From Cyclobacteriaceae bacterium (GTDB taxonomy: Bacteria > Bacteroidota > Bacteroidia > Cytophagales > Cyclobacteriaceae), in contig JALOMN010000164.1 in NCBI GenBank assembly GCA_025455445.1, forward strand, positions 1 through 10,609: DNA of 10,609 bases. The letters run 5' to 3'. Position 1 is the stretch's first letter. Every line of letters begins with the position of its first letter. This document shows, in pieces, positions 1 through 7,714 of this stretch. Under the pieces are notes generated by a model that saw nothing but the letters and a program-made list of their open reading frames with translations, did not search any database and was not told where the DNA came from. The translations under genes and the position numbers were made by a program.

Positions 1-2111
1 CCCGGCACACCTTCCAGCGCGGCCTTCACTTTTTCTGACAGTGCATAAATAGTATCCAGGTTTTGTCCGTATACTTTCACACCCACATCGGTGCGAATGC
101 CGGTTGCCAGCATATTGATGCGATTGATGATCGGCTGCGTCCAGCCGTTGACCACACCGGGTATTTGCAATTTCGCATCCAATTCATTGATGATATCCTT
201 CTTGGTGATTCCCTCACGCCACTCAGATTTTGGTTTGAGTGTAATAATTGTTTCAATCATCGAAAGTGGCGCATTGTCTGTGGCTGTGCTTGCGCGACCG
301 GCTTTACCTAGCACTTTATCAACTTCAGGCACTGATTTTATAATTTTGTCCTGCACCTGCATAATGCGCTTCACTTCTTCATTCGAAACATCGGGCAAAG
401 TCACTGGCATAAACAAAATCGACTGTTCGTCAAGAGGTGGCATGAATTCACTGCCCATGCTGAACAACAACGGAACGCTTACTGCAAGTGCGAGAATATT
501 TACACCAATCGTAGTCTTGCGCCAGTTCATGCAGGCACGCAGTGCAGGTTCATATATCTTCTCCAACCAGCGATTCAATGGATTACCTTTTTCATCTCTG
601 AATTTTCCTTTCATAAAAAAAGAAATCAACACCGGTGCCAGCGTGATTACCAATACGGCATCTACCAGCATGATAAATGTTTTTGTAAACGCCAGCGGAT
701 GAAATAATTTTCCCTCCTGGCCCGTTAGCATAAAAACCGGTAAGAAAGAAGTAATGATGATGAGTGTAGAGTAAAACACACCGCGCGAAACTTGTTTGGC
801 CGACTTTTCAATAATGGTTAGTCGTTCAAGCTCCGTCATGGCCGCGCCCGTAGCATAGCGCACCGACAAATGCTTGTAGGCATTCTCCGCCATGATAATT
901 CCATTGTCTACAATCACCCCAATGGCAAGCACAATGCCTGTCAACGACATTATGTTAGAAGAAATATCAAAGGCATTCAGGATAATAAAGCTGGTAGCGA
1001 TCGTGACCGGTATCTGAATCAGAATACTTAAAGCGCTACGCCAGTGAAATAAAAACAGAATCACTACTAATGAGACGACAATCATTTCTTCCATCAAGGT
1101 AGTTTTGATTGAGGAGATAGACTCTTCGATTAACTCACTGCGATCGTACACCACATTAAACTTCATTCCCTGCGGAAAGCCTTTGGCAACTTCTTCCATT
1201 TTGCTTTTTACACGCTGAATGACCTCATCGGCATTTTCACCATAGCGCATTACCACAATACCACCTACTACTTCACCTTCACCATCCTGATCAAATATTC
1301 CTAAACGTGCTTCACCGGTCATCTGCACAGTGCCCACGTCTTTAATCTTCACCGGAATGGTGTTGATGGTTTTTACTGCGATGTTTTCAATCTCTTCAAT
1401 TGATTTGAGATAGCCTGTGGTTTTGATGATATAACCAATGTCATTCATCTCAAACTTACGCCCGCCCGCTTCATTGTTATTGGCGCGAATCGATTGTATT
1501 ACCTCGGGCACAGAAAGGTTATAATAAGAAAGTTTATTGGGATTGAGTGCTACCTGGTATTGCTTTTGAAATCCTCCGAACGAAGCAATCTCACTTACAC
1601 CCTGCACATTCTGAAGTGCGAATTTTACATACCAATCCTGAATGGCACGTTGCTCACCTAAATCCATACCCGGTGCGTCAAGTGTGTACCAGAGAATATG
1701 ACCTACACCCGTACCATCCGGACCGAGTGTGGGAGTAACACCTTGCGGTAATAATCGCGTTGCATAATTCAACCGTTCCAGAACACGCTCACGTGCCCAA
1801 TACACATCGGTATCGTCATTAAAGATGACATAGACAAAGCTCATCCCAAACATGGACGCACCCCGCACATACTTTACTTGCGGAAGTCCCTGCAGGTTAG
1901 TAACCAACGGATAGGTAACCTGGTCTTCAATGATTTGCGGACTGCGACCCATCCATTCGGTGAACACGATTACCTGGTTTTCAGATAAATCGGGTATCGC
2001 ATCAATTTTACTTACGCGCACAGACCATGCACCCCACACAAACAAACCGGCTGCTACCAGGATGATGAGAAAGCGATTACGTAATGAATAAGAAATTATA
2101 TGTTCAATCAT
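1..2111 (-). CDS. cusA: CusA/CzcA-family heavy-metal RND efflux pump, Cu+/Ag+ type (3' end beyond window)
   Basis: Inner-membrane proton-driven pump of a tripartite RND system that exports metal across the envelope. The first 703 codons, starting MIEHIISYSLRNR, are open, and the frame agrees at both ends. Family proteins have about 1,040 or more residues, so roughly a third is missing off the left edge. TM1 is near residues 10-30. The TM4 segment AIGVIVDNGIIMAEN carries D402 and E409, spaced as in the E. coli CusA proton relay, and lacks the extra Asp that CzcA has four residues after its Leu-Asp start. The porter domain has GSEFMPPLDE followed by methionines M568, M618 and M667, with the same 50- and 49-residue spacing as the E. 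coli CusA triad M573/M623/M672. Monovalent Cu+/Ag+ is therefore the favoured substrate (inference). It lies 70 bases downstream of the Cys-rich secreted protein gene, probably in one operon. No adaptor or TolC partner is visible; they probably follow to the left. Confidence 0.93.
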   Translation of the reverse strand, partial: MIEHIISYSLRNRFLIILVAAGLFVWGAWSVRVSKIDAIPDLSENQVIVFTEWMGRSPQIIEDQVTYPLVTNLQGLPQVKYVRGASMFGMSFVYVIFNDDTDVYWARERVLERLNYATRLLPQGVTPTLGPDGTGVGHILWYTLDAPGMDLGEQRAIQDWYVKFALQNVQGVSEIASFGGFQKQYQVALNPNKLSYYNLSVPEVIQSIRANNNEAGGRKFEMNDIGYIIKTTGYLKSIEEIENIAVKTINTIPVKIKDVGTVQMTGEARLGIFDQDGEGEVVGGIVVMRYGENADEVIQRVKSKMEEVAKGFPQGMKFNVVYDRSELIEESISSIKTTLMEEMIVVSLVVILFLFHWRSALSILIQIPVTIATSFIILNAFDISSNIMSLTGIVLAIGVIVDNGIIMAENAYKHLSVRYATGAAMTELERLTIIEKSAKQVSRGVFYSTLIIITSFLPVFMLTGQEGKLFHPLAFTKTFIMLVDAVLVITLAPVLISFFMKGKFRDEKGNPLNRWLEKIYEPALRACMNWRKTTIGVNILALAVSVPLLFSMGSEFMPPLDEQSILFMPVTLPDVSNEEVKRIMQVQDKIIKSVPEVDKVLGKAGRASTATDNAPLSMIETIITLKPKSEWREGITKKDIINELDAKLQIPGVVNGWTQPIINRINMLATGIRTDVGVKVYGQNLDTIYALSEKVKAALEGVP

Positions 2112-2181
2112 AGCTAAATAGTATCAGGTACAAAGACACAAGACTTAAGACATGCTTAGATAAATAAGCATCTCCTTTCGT

Positions 2182-2499
2182 TCAGCTATGAAAGATTATA
2201 TTAAGAAAGATTGCTTCGCAGCCTGATGCGATTACGTTTTTGAAATCTTTGATGGTGTAATTGAAATCTTTGCCTTCAAACGCGAGATGACTATCCTGGC
2301 AGCAGTCGCTCTTTTGTTTGGCCATATTTTTATGGCAAGGTGGCAGCTGCACTTCCATGGGGCAAGATGCAGCGTCTTCAATTATCGAAACACTCTGAAG
2401 TTGTCCACCACACAAGTGCATATTCACTGTAAAGGAGCTGGACGAAACCAACACCAACACAGCAAGAATGACAGAAGTTATGGTTTTTAAAAATTTCAT
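2182..2499 (-). CDS. Small Cys/His-rich secreted protein, HYC_CC_PP-like
   Basis: A 105-residue protein with an N-terminal hydrophobic signal segment (residues 4-23) followed by MHLCGG (H28, C30), then C46, PCH (C55, H56), a CC pair (C66, C67) and C94. The H-x-C then CC pattern resembles the Bacteroidota family called HYC_CC_PP, small exported proteins often found beside RND metal pumps; their biochemical role is, to my knowledge, not established. Here HYC is HLC. The C-terminal part with a PP motif that I associate with the family is absent: the protein ends in IIFHS and no other frame continues it. A periplasmic metal-binding or metal-sensing role fits the Cys/His content and its position between the HMA chaperone and cusA (inference). 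TACTTTTG at 2508-2515 (minus strand) matches the Bacteroidota -7 box but lies only 8 bases before the ATG, with no good -33 box. Confidence 0.72.
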   Translation of the reverse strand: MKFLKTITSVILAVLVLVSSSSFTVNMHLCGGQLQSVSIIEDAASCPMEVQLPPCHKNMAKQKSDCCQDSHLAFEGKDFNYTIKDFKNVIASGCEAIFLNIIFHS

Positions 2500-2534
2500 G
2501 AGTATTACAAAAGTAACAAAATTTTTGAATTGCG

Positions 2535-2562
2535 GGCTTTTAAAGCCTTAAGGACAAAGTCC
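2535..2562. other. Two small adjacent stem-loops between HMA gene and HYC-like gene
   Basis: GGCTTT-T-AAAGCC at 2535-2547 and GGAC-AAA-GTCC at 2552-2562 form two short hairpins, the second starting 3 bases after the stop codon of the HMA protein gene (reading leftward). They could weaken read-through or stabilise an mRNA end. Stems are short and there is no strong U-run directly after, so an intrinsic terminator is not convincing. Confidence 0.25.
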
Positions 2563-2565
2563 ACC

Positions 2566-2772
2566 TCAGACTTTCTCGGCCTTATAACCCACTTTCTGTA
2601 AGGCTTCCACGATTTTCTGATCGTCCTGCGAATCACTAATTGTTAATATACGGGCAGGGTCAGTAAGGTCAACAGCCCATTTATTTTCGCCCGCGGTTTC
2701 ATTGAGCGAAGAGGTAACTTTTGCCACACAAGCCGCACATTTAATGTTGGTTTTAAATTTCATCGTTTCCAT
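2566..2772 (-). CDS. Small heavy-metal-associated (HMA) domain protein, CopZ-like copper chaperone
   Basis: A stand-alone HMA domain of about 68 residues, the usual size for CopZ/Atx1-type cytosolic copper chaperones that hand Cu+ to CopA-type ATPases. The metal site is NIKCAAC, which keeps the CxxC pair but has Ile-Lys in place of the usual Met-Thr before the first Cys. The helix that follows (VAKVTSSLNE) and the C-terminal VEALQKVGYKAEKV strand match the beta-alpha-beta-beta-alpha-beta fold. No signal peptide, so cytosolic. Start choice is uncertain: METMKFKT (2772) is used here, MKFKT (2763) is possible, and an in-frame GTG lies at 2778; none has a clear ribosome binding site. It is upstream of and co-directional with the HYC-like gene (66-base gap) and cusA. 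Confidence 0.85.
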   Translation of the reverse strand: METMKFKTNIKCAACVAKVTSSLNETAGENKWAVDLTDPARILTISDSQDDQKIVEALQKVGYKAEKV

Positions 2773-2851
2773 AGTCACTAAGATTTTAAATATTTATGTC
2801 CAAATAAACGATATCAAACAGTTATTGGATTTATACAATTCAGGCAATCAT

Positions 2852-2953
2852 TTACAGGATTATACGAATCTCAAAAAACAGGATTGCACATATCACGGCA
2901 ACCACAATCCCGGCAAATATCAACGTAAATTTTGAATTTATTTTAGTGTCCAT
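2852..2953 (-). CDS. Possible 33-residue single-span membrane peptide
   Basis: On the minus strand an ATG at 2953 opens a 33-codon frame: MDTKINSKF, then a strongly hydrophobic stretch (residues 10-27, TLIFAGIVVAVICAILFF), then EIRIIL and a TAA stop. A short basic N-terminus, one membrane-span-sized hydrophobic block and a charged tail are what a small membrane protein would show. TATTTTTG at 2975-2982 on the minus strand matches the Bacteroidota -7 box TAnnTTTG, 21 bases before the ATG; I see no good -33 partner. It sits between the lipoprotein terminator and the HMA gene, upstream of and co-directional with the HMA-HYC-cusA run. I recognise no family. Chance is a real alternative for so short a frame. 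Confidence 0.35.
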   Translation of the reverse strand: MDTKINSKFTLIFAGIVVAVICAILFFEIRIIL

Positions 2954-3040
2954 ACTTATTCATAATTGATTGTTCAAAAATAGCTGCTACTGCGAAGTGA
3001 TTAATTACACTTTAAAGTCTTTGATTTATATAGTTATTGA

Positions 3041-3074
3041 AATAAAAAATACCCGGAACAATCCGGGTACTTTT
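3041..3074 (-). terminator. Intrinsic terminator of the lipoprotein gene
   Basis: A perfect 8-bp stem, TACCCGGA at 3050-3057 paired with TCCGGGTA at 3062-3069, encloses the loop ACAA. On the minus strand it is followed by a U-rich run (complement of AATAAAAAA, 3041-3049). It begins about 24 bases past the stop codon at 3094. The other side carries CTTTTAA, so it may also stop transcription in the plus direction. It isolates the lipoprotein unit from the HMA-HYC-cusA unit. Confidence 0.85.
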
Positions 3075-3093
3075 AATATTTAACAAACCGATA

Positions 3094-4511
3094 TTAATAA
3101 TATTCGTAACGGTTAGTTTCAACAATTCCACCATTCCTTAACACATTCCTTTTTATCATTCTGCCAGCTTCATCAAATTCATAAGTGAACGCATATGAAT
3201 ATTCAATTCCTGCATTACTATAATGGTAGGTAGTTGGCAACCAGGGCTGCGCACTCTTACCGGGAACTAATTCATACACAGGGAAAAGATTTTCTTTTTG
3301 CAGGTAGCCATCATAAGTCTCTTCTGAAACCTGCACAAGCTCTTCTGAATCTTGAACCGGATTGAATACCATGCGCTTGTATATATTTCCATTGTCATAA
3401 TACAAATAAACAAACACCATGGATAGTATAATGTCACCTGAAGGCTGGCGGGTGAACCAGGCAACTTCGCCCACATTACCAGCAGGGTCATAGCTGAATA
3501 CTTTATACGCTTTCAAGATACCATCCTTATATTTTTCCGACTTAACTACCTTACCATCGTTGTCGTAGATAAAGATAGTTTCAGAAAAATCTGATTCCGT
3601 GATTTTAGTTAATACCCCTGCCGCGTTGTAGTGATAATTCTCAGTAATCACAAGGGCATTCTGTTGGGTAATAACTTTTGTAACACGACCTTGCTCATCG
3701 TATTCGTAGGCTTTCTTATCACTCCAGCCATTACCCGCAGCGGTTGTGTAGCCCTTAGGCAAACCATAAAGTTCATCATCGGTTATCAGCAGCTTATGTG
3801 AAAGCTCCGTACCTAAAATCACAGATCCCTGTGAAGCAGATAAAGCATATGAAATCTCGCGCTCACCATTTATTGTATTGTTATTCAGCGGAAGCACTTT
3901 GAATTCGAGTTTATCAGCACCGACAGCAACAGGAAGTGAAATTTTACCATTTAAAGCTGCGGGTTCAGTTACATAATCGATGCCGTAAACTGCCTTTTCA
4001 GAATCAATGGTTACATCCACCATGCCTGCACCCGGAGATGGATGCGATAAAACAAGCATCACGGTAGATCCATCGGGAGAGTTTTCACGAGTCGAGCCAA
4101 GGTTCAACATAAAGTTTACGATGGCCGGACTCTCATCGTCTGCAAGTGTAGCAAATTGTTATTGGCTGGACTCAGTGTAAACTGTGCCTGGCTCTGGCCG
4201 ATGGAAACCGGAAGTTTTATTCTTCCATTTTCAATCTGGGGTGTGGTAGTAAACCGATCAAGATCCTGTGAAGTTACATTGATCACAATCTCTCCTGCTT
4301 TTGAAGCAGCCTTATCAAAGCGGATTACCACTTCATTTGCAAGTGCGTTTTCCAATATTGCTAACTGGCTCACACTGAATTGAACTAATGCCAATCCAGC
4401 ACCAGGATTTGGCCTAGGAGTTACTTTAACATCCTCTTCCGAACATGATATTACAACCATTGCGAATGCAATAGCAGTAATAAATTTGAGTAGTTTGATT
4501 TTTGTTTTCAT
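3094..4511 (-). pseudogene. Surface lipoprotein with Calx-beta-like repeats and YD-like repeats, frameshifted by an apparent internal deletion
   Basis: The N-terminal part (4511 to stop at 4116) begins MKTKIKLLKF, has a hydrophobic signal core and lipobox VISC with lipidated C23. The residues after it, SEED, resemble the acidic lipoprotein export signal that sends Bacteroidota lipoproteins to the cell surface. A Calx-beta-like repeat follows (about residues 40-118). The reading then shifts: near 4149-4155 the frame that continues reads TLADDESPAIVNFMLNLG and runs to 3094. It holds a second Calx-beta-like repeat ending in LLITDDE, then YD-like repeats such as YEYDEQGRVTKV, IYDNDGKVVKSEKY, FSYDPAGNVGEV and YEFDEAGRMIKR. 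Repeat 1 breaks off right after NNNLL and resumes at LADDE, so most of its last strands are missing compared with repeat 2. Role unknown; such proteins are usually surface adhesion or ligand-binding factors. It ends at a terminator and has its own 406-base upstream region. Sequencing or assembly error cannot be excluded. Confidence 0.75.
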
Positions 4512-4917
4512 AATTTTTAAAAGTTTGATTATAGACGAGATTTAATTCAATTGAATCAACAATAAATACAACTCAGCTTCAGTAATAAATTACTTTGCGT
4601 GAATTAATACAGTCGAATGAGTTTACGCTCTTTAAGGGGTTAGGTTAGCCTTATTTTGTGTTTCGTGAATAATGTTGGCATTTACCAACTTTATCAGTGT
4701 GAAATGTAACTCTGGAGCAAACACCGCAGTGTCAACATTCAAAAACACAAAGATTTAGCAAGGTTTATGTATCAGACAGGAAGATCGTTTTTTTGGTTGC
4801 CCAGCCTTTTTATATTTTTTGAAAAAAAATAAAATAACCTCAAGTCAAACCTAAATAGCCTGATTAAATAACATAAATACCTGGTGGCTTATTGAGAATT
4901 CCGTGTAATAAATACTA
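4512..4917. other. 406-base non-coding stretch between copA and the lipoprotein gene
   Basis: Lies downstream of copA and upstream of the lipoprotein gene, both read leftward. I found no credible reading frame on either strand. It holds an imperfect inverted repeat (4655-4751), a small hairpin GTTGG-CATTTA-CCAAC (4674-4689), and a very A/T-rich stretch around 4793-4840. A terminator for copA and a promoter for the lipoprotein gene are expected here, but no site is clear: no textbook G/C hairpin plus U-run follows copA, and no clean TTTG plus TAnnTTTG pair precedes 4511. Confidence 0.5.
4655..4751. repeat. Imperfect inverted repeat with internal hairpin
   Basis: The left arm (4655-4680: TTTGTGTTT, then TGAAT, then GTTGGCA) pairs with the complement of the right arm (4730-4751: TGTCAAC, ATTCA, AAAACACAAA) apart from small gaps of two to three bases. 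The loop of about 50 bases contains the GTTGG/CCAAC hairpin overlapping the left arm. It could be a structured RNA, a regulatory site or the remnant of a small mobile repeat; one copy only is visible here. Confidence 0.35.
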
Positions 4918-7167
4918 TTAAATTTTTGCAAATCGTAAACGAAGGCTATTGCTCACCACGCTTACCGAACTTAACGCCATGGCGGCACCGGCAATCATAG
5001 GGTCTAACAAGAAACCATTGACAGGATATAATACACCGGCAGCGATCGGTATGCCGATCACATTGTAGATAAATGCCCAGAATAAATTCTGACGAATGCC
5101 ACGCACTGTTTTAGTAGAAAGGTTTAATGCTTTGGGAATTGATTGCAAATCAGACGTAATCAGTGTCATCTTAGCTACATCCATTGCAATATCGGATCCT
5201 TTGCCCATGGCAATACTCACATCTGCCTGCGCCAATGCCTGCGAATCGTTGATACCATCACCCACCATGGCTACTATCTTGCCTTCAGCCTGAAGTTGTT
5301 TTACAAATTCTGCCTTGTCGGATGGAAGCACTTCTGCCTTGTAATGTTTCAAACCTATTTTTTGAGCCACTGCTTTTGCAGTTTGTGGATTATCACCGGT
5401 AAGCATATACACTTCAATACCCTTTGCATGAAGACTATCTATTGCTGCTTTCGATGACTCTTTAATTTTATCTGCTATCGCAATAACAGCAAGTACTTTT
5501 TGTGAGTCGGCAAACCAAATTACTGTATTCGCAGACTCCGACCACTGTGAAGCTAACTGATCTAAATCGGCACAACCCATGCAGTTACTTTCTTCCAATA
5601 GTTTTTTATTGCCCACATAATAGGTCTGATTACCGATACGCGCGCGTACGCCCTTGCCGGTGATACTTTCAAAATCATCCACTTTAATATCAGATGCAGG
5701 CTGCAGATAATGTGATACAGCTTCGGCCAGTGGGTGTTCAGATTTATTTTCAATTGCGTATAAGATCTTCCTCAGTTCATCCGTGTTATCAAGTCCTTCC
5801 AGCCAGGCCATCTGTGTAACCTGGGGTTTGCCTTCAGTGATGGTTCCTGTCTTATCAAGAATGATTGCATTCACTTTGTGTGCAAGCTCAAGACTCTCGG
5901 CATCCTTTATAAGTATGTTATTCTCGGCACCTTTGCCCACTCCTACCATAATGGCGGTGGGTGTAGCAAGCCCCAACGCACACGGACAAGCAATCACCAA
6001 CACCGTAACAGAAGTAAGCAACGCATGAGTGAATGCATCTTCACCTCCCACCAACATCCAGGTAATGAAAGTAAGAATGGAAATTCCAATCACCACCGGC
6101 ACAAATATGCCCGCAATCTTATCTACCAATTTCTGCACGGGTGCTTTGCTACCTTGTGCCTCCTGCACCATTTTAATTATGTGCGCCAGTATGGTATCAC
6201 TGCCTACTTTCTGCGTCTCAAACTGAAAACTCCCTTTTTGATTAATCGTTCCGGCAAACACTTTTTCACCCGCCTTCTTCTCCACAGCCACCGGCTCACC
6301 GGATATCATACTTTCATCTACATAAGAAGAGCCGGAAGTTACCACACCGTCCACCGGAATTTTTTCACCCGGTCGCACGATGATAATCGTGCCCACTTTC
6401 ACCACAGCAATTGGCCACTCTGCTTCCGCTCCTTCAAACAACACGCGCACTGTTTTAGGTTGCAGTCCCATAAGCTTTTTAATTGCCGAAGAAGTATTTG
6501 ACTTTGCTTTTTCCTCCAACAATTTTCCAAGCGAGATAAATGCAATCACCACCGCGGCAGCTTCATAATATACATGTGGGTGTATGCCGCGACTATGCCA
6601 GAACTCCGGAAAAAAGGTATTGAACAAACTGAATAAAAAAGCGATACCGGTAGACAACGCCACCAGTGTATCCATATTGGCTTTACCAAAACGCGCCTGC
6701 TTCCAGGCGTGAATAAAAAAATTTCTCCCAAAGTAGAATACCACCGGTGCCGTGAGTATCATAGAAATATAATTGCCATAGGGGATATCCATAAAGAACA
6801 TACCGATAATAAACACGGGCAGTGCCAGAATGGAAGACCAGATTGTTCTTCGCTTAACTTCTTCATATTGCCTGCGCTGCGCTTCCTCTTTTATCGCCTG
6901 CGGATCTTCGGTATCAATAACAAGATCATAACCGATAGCACGTATCGAATTTTGAAGTTGCGATGGCGTAGTTAACGAAGTATCAAACTCCACCTGCGCA
7001 GATTGATTTGCATAATTTACACTGGCTGCAGTCACACCTTCAGTCGTCTTTAACATAGACTCCACACTCACCGCACAGGCAGCGCAAGTCATTTCCAGCA
7101 CCGGAAAAGACTGCTTAACTATTTTACCTTGGACGCTCTCTTTAGATTGTATTGCTGGGGCTGCCAT
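4918..7167 (-). CDS. copA: Cu+-exporting P1B-1-type ATPase CopA
   Basis: Inner-membrane ATPase that exports Cu+ (or Ag+) from the cytoplasm. Starting at the ATG at 7167 it has 749 residues, normal for a CopA with one N-terminal metal-binding domain; an in-frame TTG at 7176 is less likely. Visible motifs are MTCAAC (C28, C31) in the HMA domain, SGEP in the actuator domain, CPC (394-396) in TM6, the phosphorylated D438 in DKTGT, the H478-P479 pair of the nucleotide-binding domain, TGD, and GDGIND (636-641). TM7 has Y701-N702 and TM8 has M730-A-L-S733-S734; together with CPC these are the P1B-1 signature for Cu+. Unusual: a C529-M-G-C532 motif within the nucleotide-binding domain. It lies 78 bases downstream of the thioredoxin gene and two genes downstream of the HMA-AraC regulator, consistent with copper-induced co-expression (inference). 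The frame is intact throughout. Confidence 0.97.
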   Translation of the reverse strand: MAAPAIQSKESVQGKIVKQSFPVLEMTCAACAVSVESMLKTTEGVTAASVNYANQSAQVEFDTSLTTPSQLQNSIRAIGYDLVIDTEDPQAIKEEAQRRQYEEVKRRTIWSSILALPVFIIGMFFMDIPYGNYISMILTAPVVFYFGRNFFIHAWKQARFGKANMDTLVALSTGIAFLFSLFNTFFPEFWHSRGIHPHVYYEAAAVVIAFISLGKLLEEKAKSNTSSAIKKLMGLQPKTVRVLFEGAEAEWPIAVVKVGTIIIVRPGEKIPVDGVVTSGSSYVDESMISGEPVAVEKKAGEKVFAGTINQKGSFQFETQKVGSDTILAHIIKMVQEAQGSKAPVQKLVDKIAGIFVPVVIGISILTFITWMLVGGEDAFTHALLTSVTVLVIACPCALGLATPTAIMVGVGKGAENNILIKDAESLELAHKVNAIILDKTGTITEGKPQVTQMAWLEGLDNTDELRKILYAIENKSEHPLAEAVSHYLQPASDIKVDDFESITGKGVRARIGNQTYYVGNKKLLEESNCMGCADLDQLASQWSESANTVIWFADSQKVLAVIAIADKIKESSKAAIDSLHAKGIEVYMLTGDNPQTAKAVAQKIGLKHYKAEVLPSDKAEFVKQLQAEGKIVAMVGDGINDSQALAQADVSIAMGKGSDIAMDVAKMTLITSDLQSIPKALNLSTKTVRGIRQNLFWAFIYNVIGIPIAAGVLYPVNGFLLDPMIAGAAMALSSVSVVSNSLRLRFAKI

Positions 7168-7190
7168 ATTTCTCAATTCACTTTGACAAT

Positions 7191-7216
7191 ATTACTGTTA
7201 ATAGGGGATTACTGTT
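7191..7216. promoter_or_regulatory. 9-bp direct repeat upstream of copA, possible operator
   Basis: ATTACTGTT occurs at 7191-7199 and again at 7208-7216, identical in all nine bases with starts 17 bases apart, inside the 78-base gap between the thioredoxin stop and the copA start. AraC-family proteins often bind direct half-sites, and an HMA-AraC gene lies just upstream, so this could be an operator. No binding evidence exists, and the region is A/T-rich, so chance is possible. Confidence 0.3.
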
Positions 7217-7245
7217 TTATACAATTTCTGCTTTATCTTACAGAA

Positions 7246-7587
7246 TTAAACCATCAATTGCGACAGCTTTTGCCTGAGCAGATTAATAGGTTGTGCTCCA
7301 ACTATTTTTTCAGTCATTATTCCATTCTTATACAGTATGAAAGTTGGAAGATTTCTTATTCCGAATTTTGCGGTGACAACAGGATTTGTATCTACATCCA
7401 CGCTGGCAATTAATGCACTGCCATTTAATTCATGCGCCAGCGTGTCAAGCAACGGCTCCATAGCACGACAAGGCGGGCACCAATCTGCACCGAAATCAAT
7501 CAATACTGGTGAGGAGGCATTTTCAATGGTTTGTTCAAAAGTAAGTTCATTCAGTTCATTCAGTTCATTCAGTTCAATAGTTTTCAT
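7246..7587 (-). CDS. Thioredoxin-family protein with WCPPC active site
   Basis: A 113-residue single-domain thioredoxin, the usual size. The active site is D35-W-C37-P-P-C40, where classic thioredoxins have WCGPC; the Pro in place of Gly should change its redox potential. The buried Asp (D31) in LIDFGADWC and the cis-Pro loop N-L-P81-T-F are present. There is no signal peptide or membrane segment, so it is cytosolic. The N-terminus before the fold (residues 4-15) is built from LNE triplets encoded by a 9-bp tandem repeat. It sits between the HMA-AraC gene (127-base gap) and copA (78-base gap), same strand. A role in keeping Cys metal sites reduced, or in repairing copper-oxidised thiols, is inferred from context only. 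Confidence 0.92.
   Translation of the reverse strand: MKTIELNELNELNELTFEQTIENASSPVLIDFGADWCPPCRAMEPLLDTLAHELNGSALIASVDVDTNPVVTAKFGIRNLPTFILYKNGIMTEKIVGAQPINLLRQKLSQLMV
7544..7576. repeat. 9-bp in-frame tandem repeat in the thioredoxin gene
   Basis: AGTTCATTC is repeated three times exactly (7544-7570), with a further partial copy AGTTCA (7571-7576). On the coding strand it gives LNE units at the N-terminus, outside the thioredoxin fold. Exact short repeats of this type can gain or lose units by slippage; loss or gain of one unit keeps the frame. Confidence 0.85.
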
Positions 7588-7714
7588 AACATTTGTTTTG
7601 GTTATTTAACTACCGAAAACTGCTTGCCGTTTTGTATTAATCCATGGGATTGTTACATAATTTATCGAGCGATTGCCAGAAGAAACCCAATTATGCGATC
7701 GTGCAGAAATAGAA

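Noticed and set aside
91..702. 203-codon open frame on the plus strand
   Set aside because: It lies wholly antisense to cusA, whose protein motifs are clear in the opposite frame; the translation has no recognisable family pattern.
2152..2171. Hairpin ATGCTTA-GATAAA-TAAGCAT between the HYC-like gene and cusA
   Set aside because: The stem is only 7 bp, mostly A/T, and has no U-run after it; not enough to call a terminator or operator.
3094..3760. YD-like repeats as a possible Rhs or polymorphic toxin
   Set aside because: There is no Rhs core motif, no toxin domain and no immunity gene beside it; the repeats end in a plain NRYEYY terminus before a terminator.
4512..4620. Sigma70-like TTGATT and TATAAT pieces upstream of the lipoprotein gene
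   Set aside because: The spacing (20 bases) is poor for that pattern and Bacteroidota promoters use a different consensus; no matching -33/-7 pair was found.
5878..6501. 207-codon open frame on the plus strand
   Set aside because: Antisense shadow of copA; rich in His, Arg and Asn without domain features.
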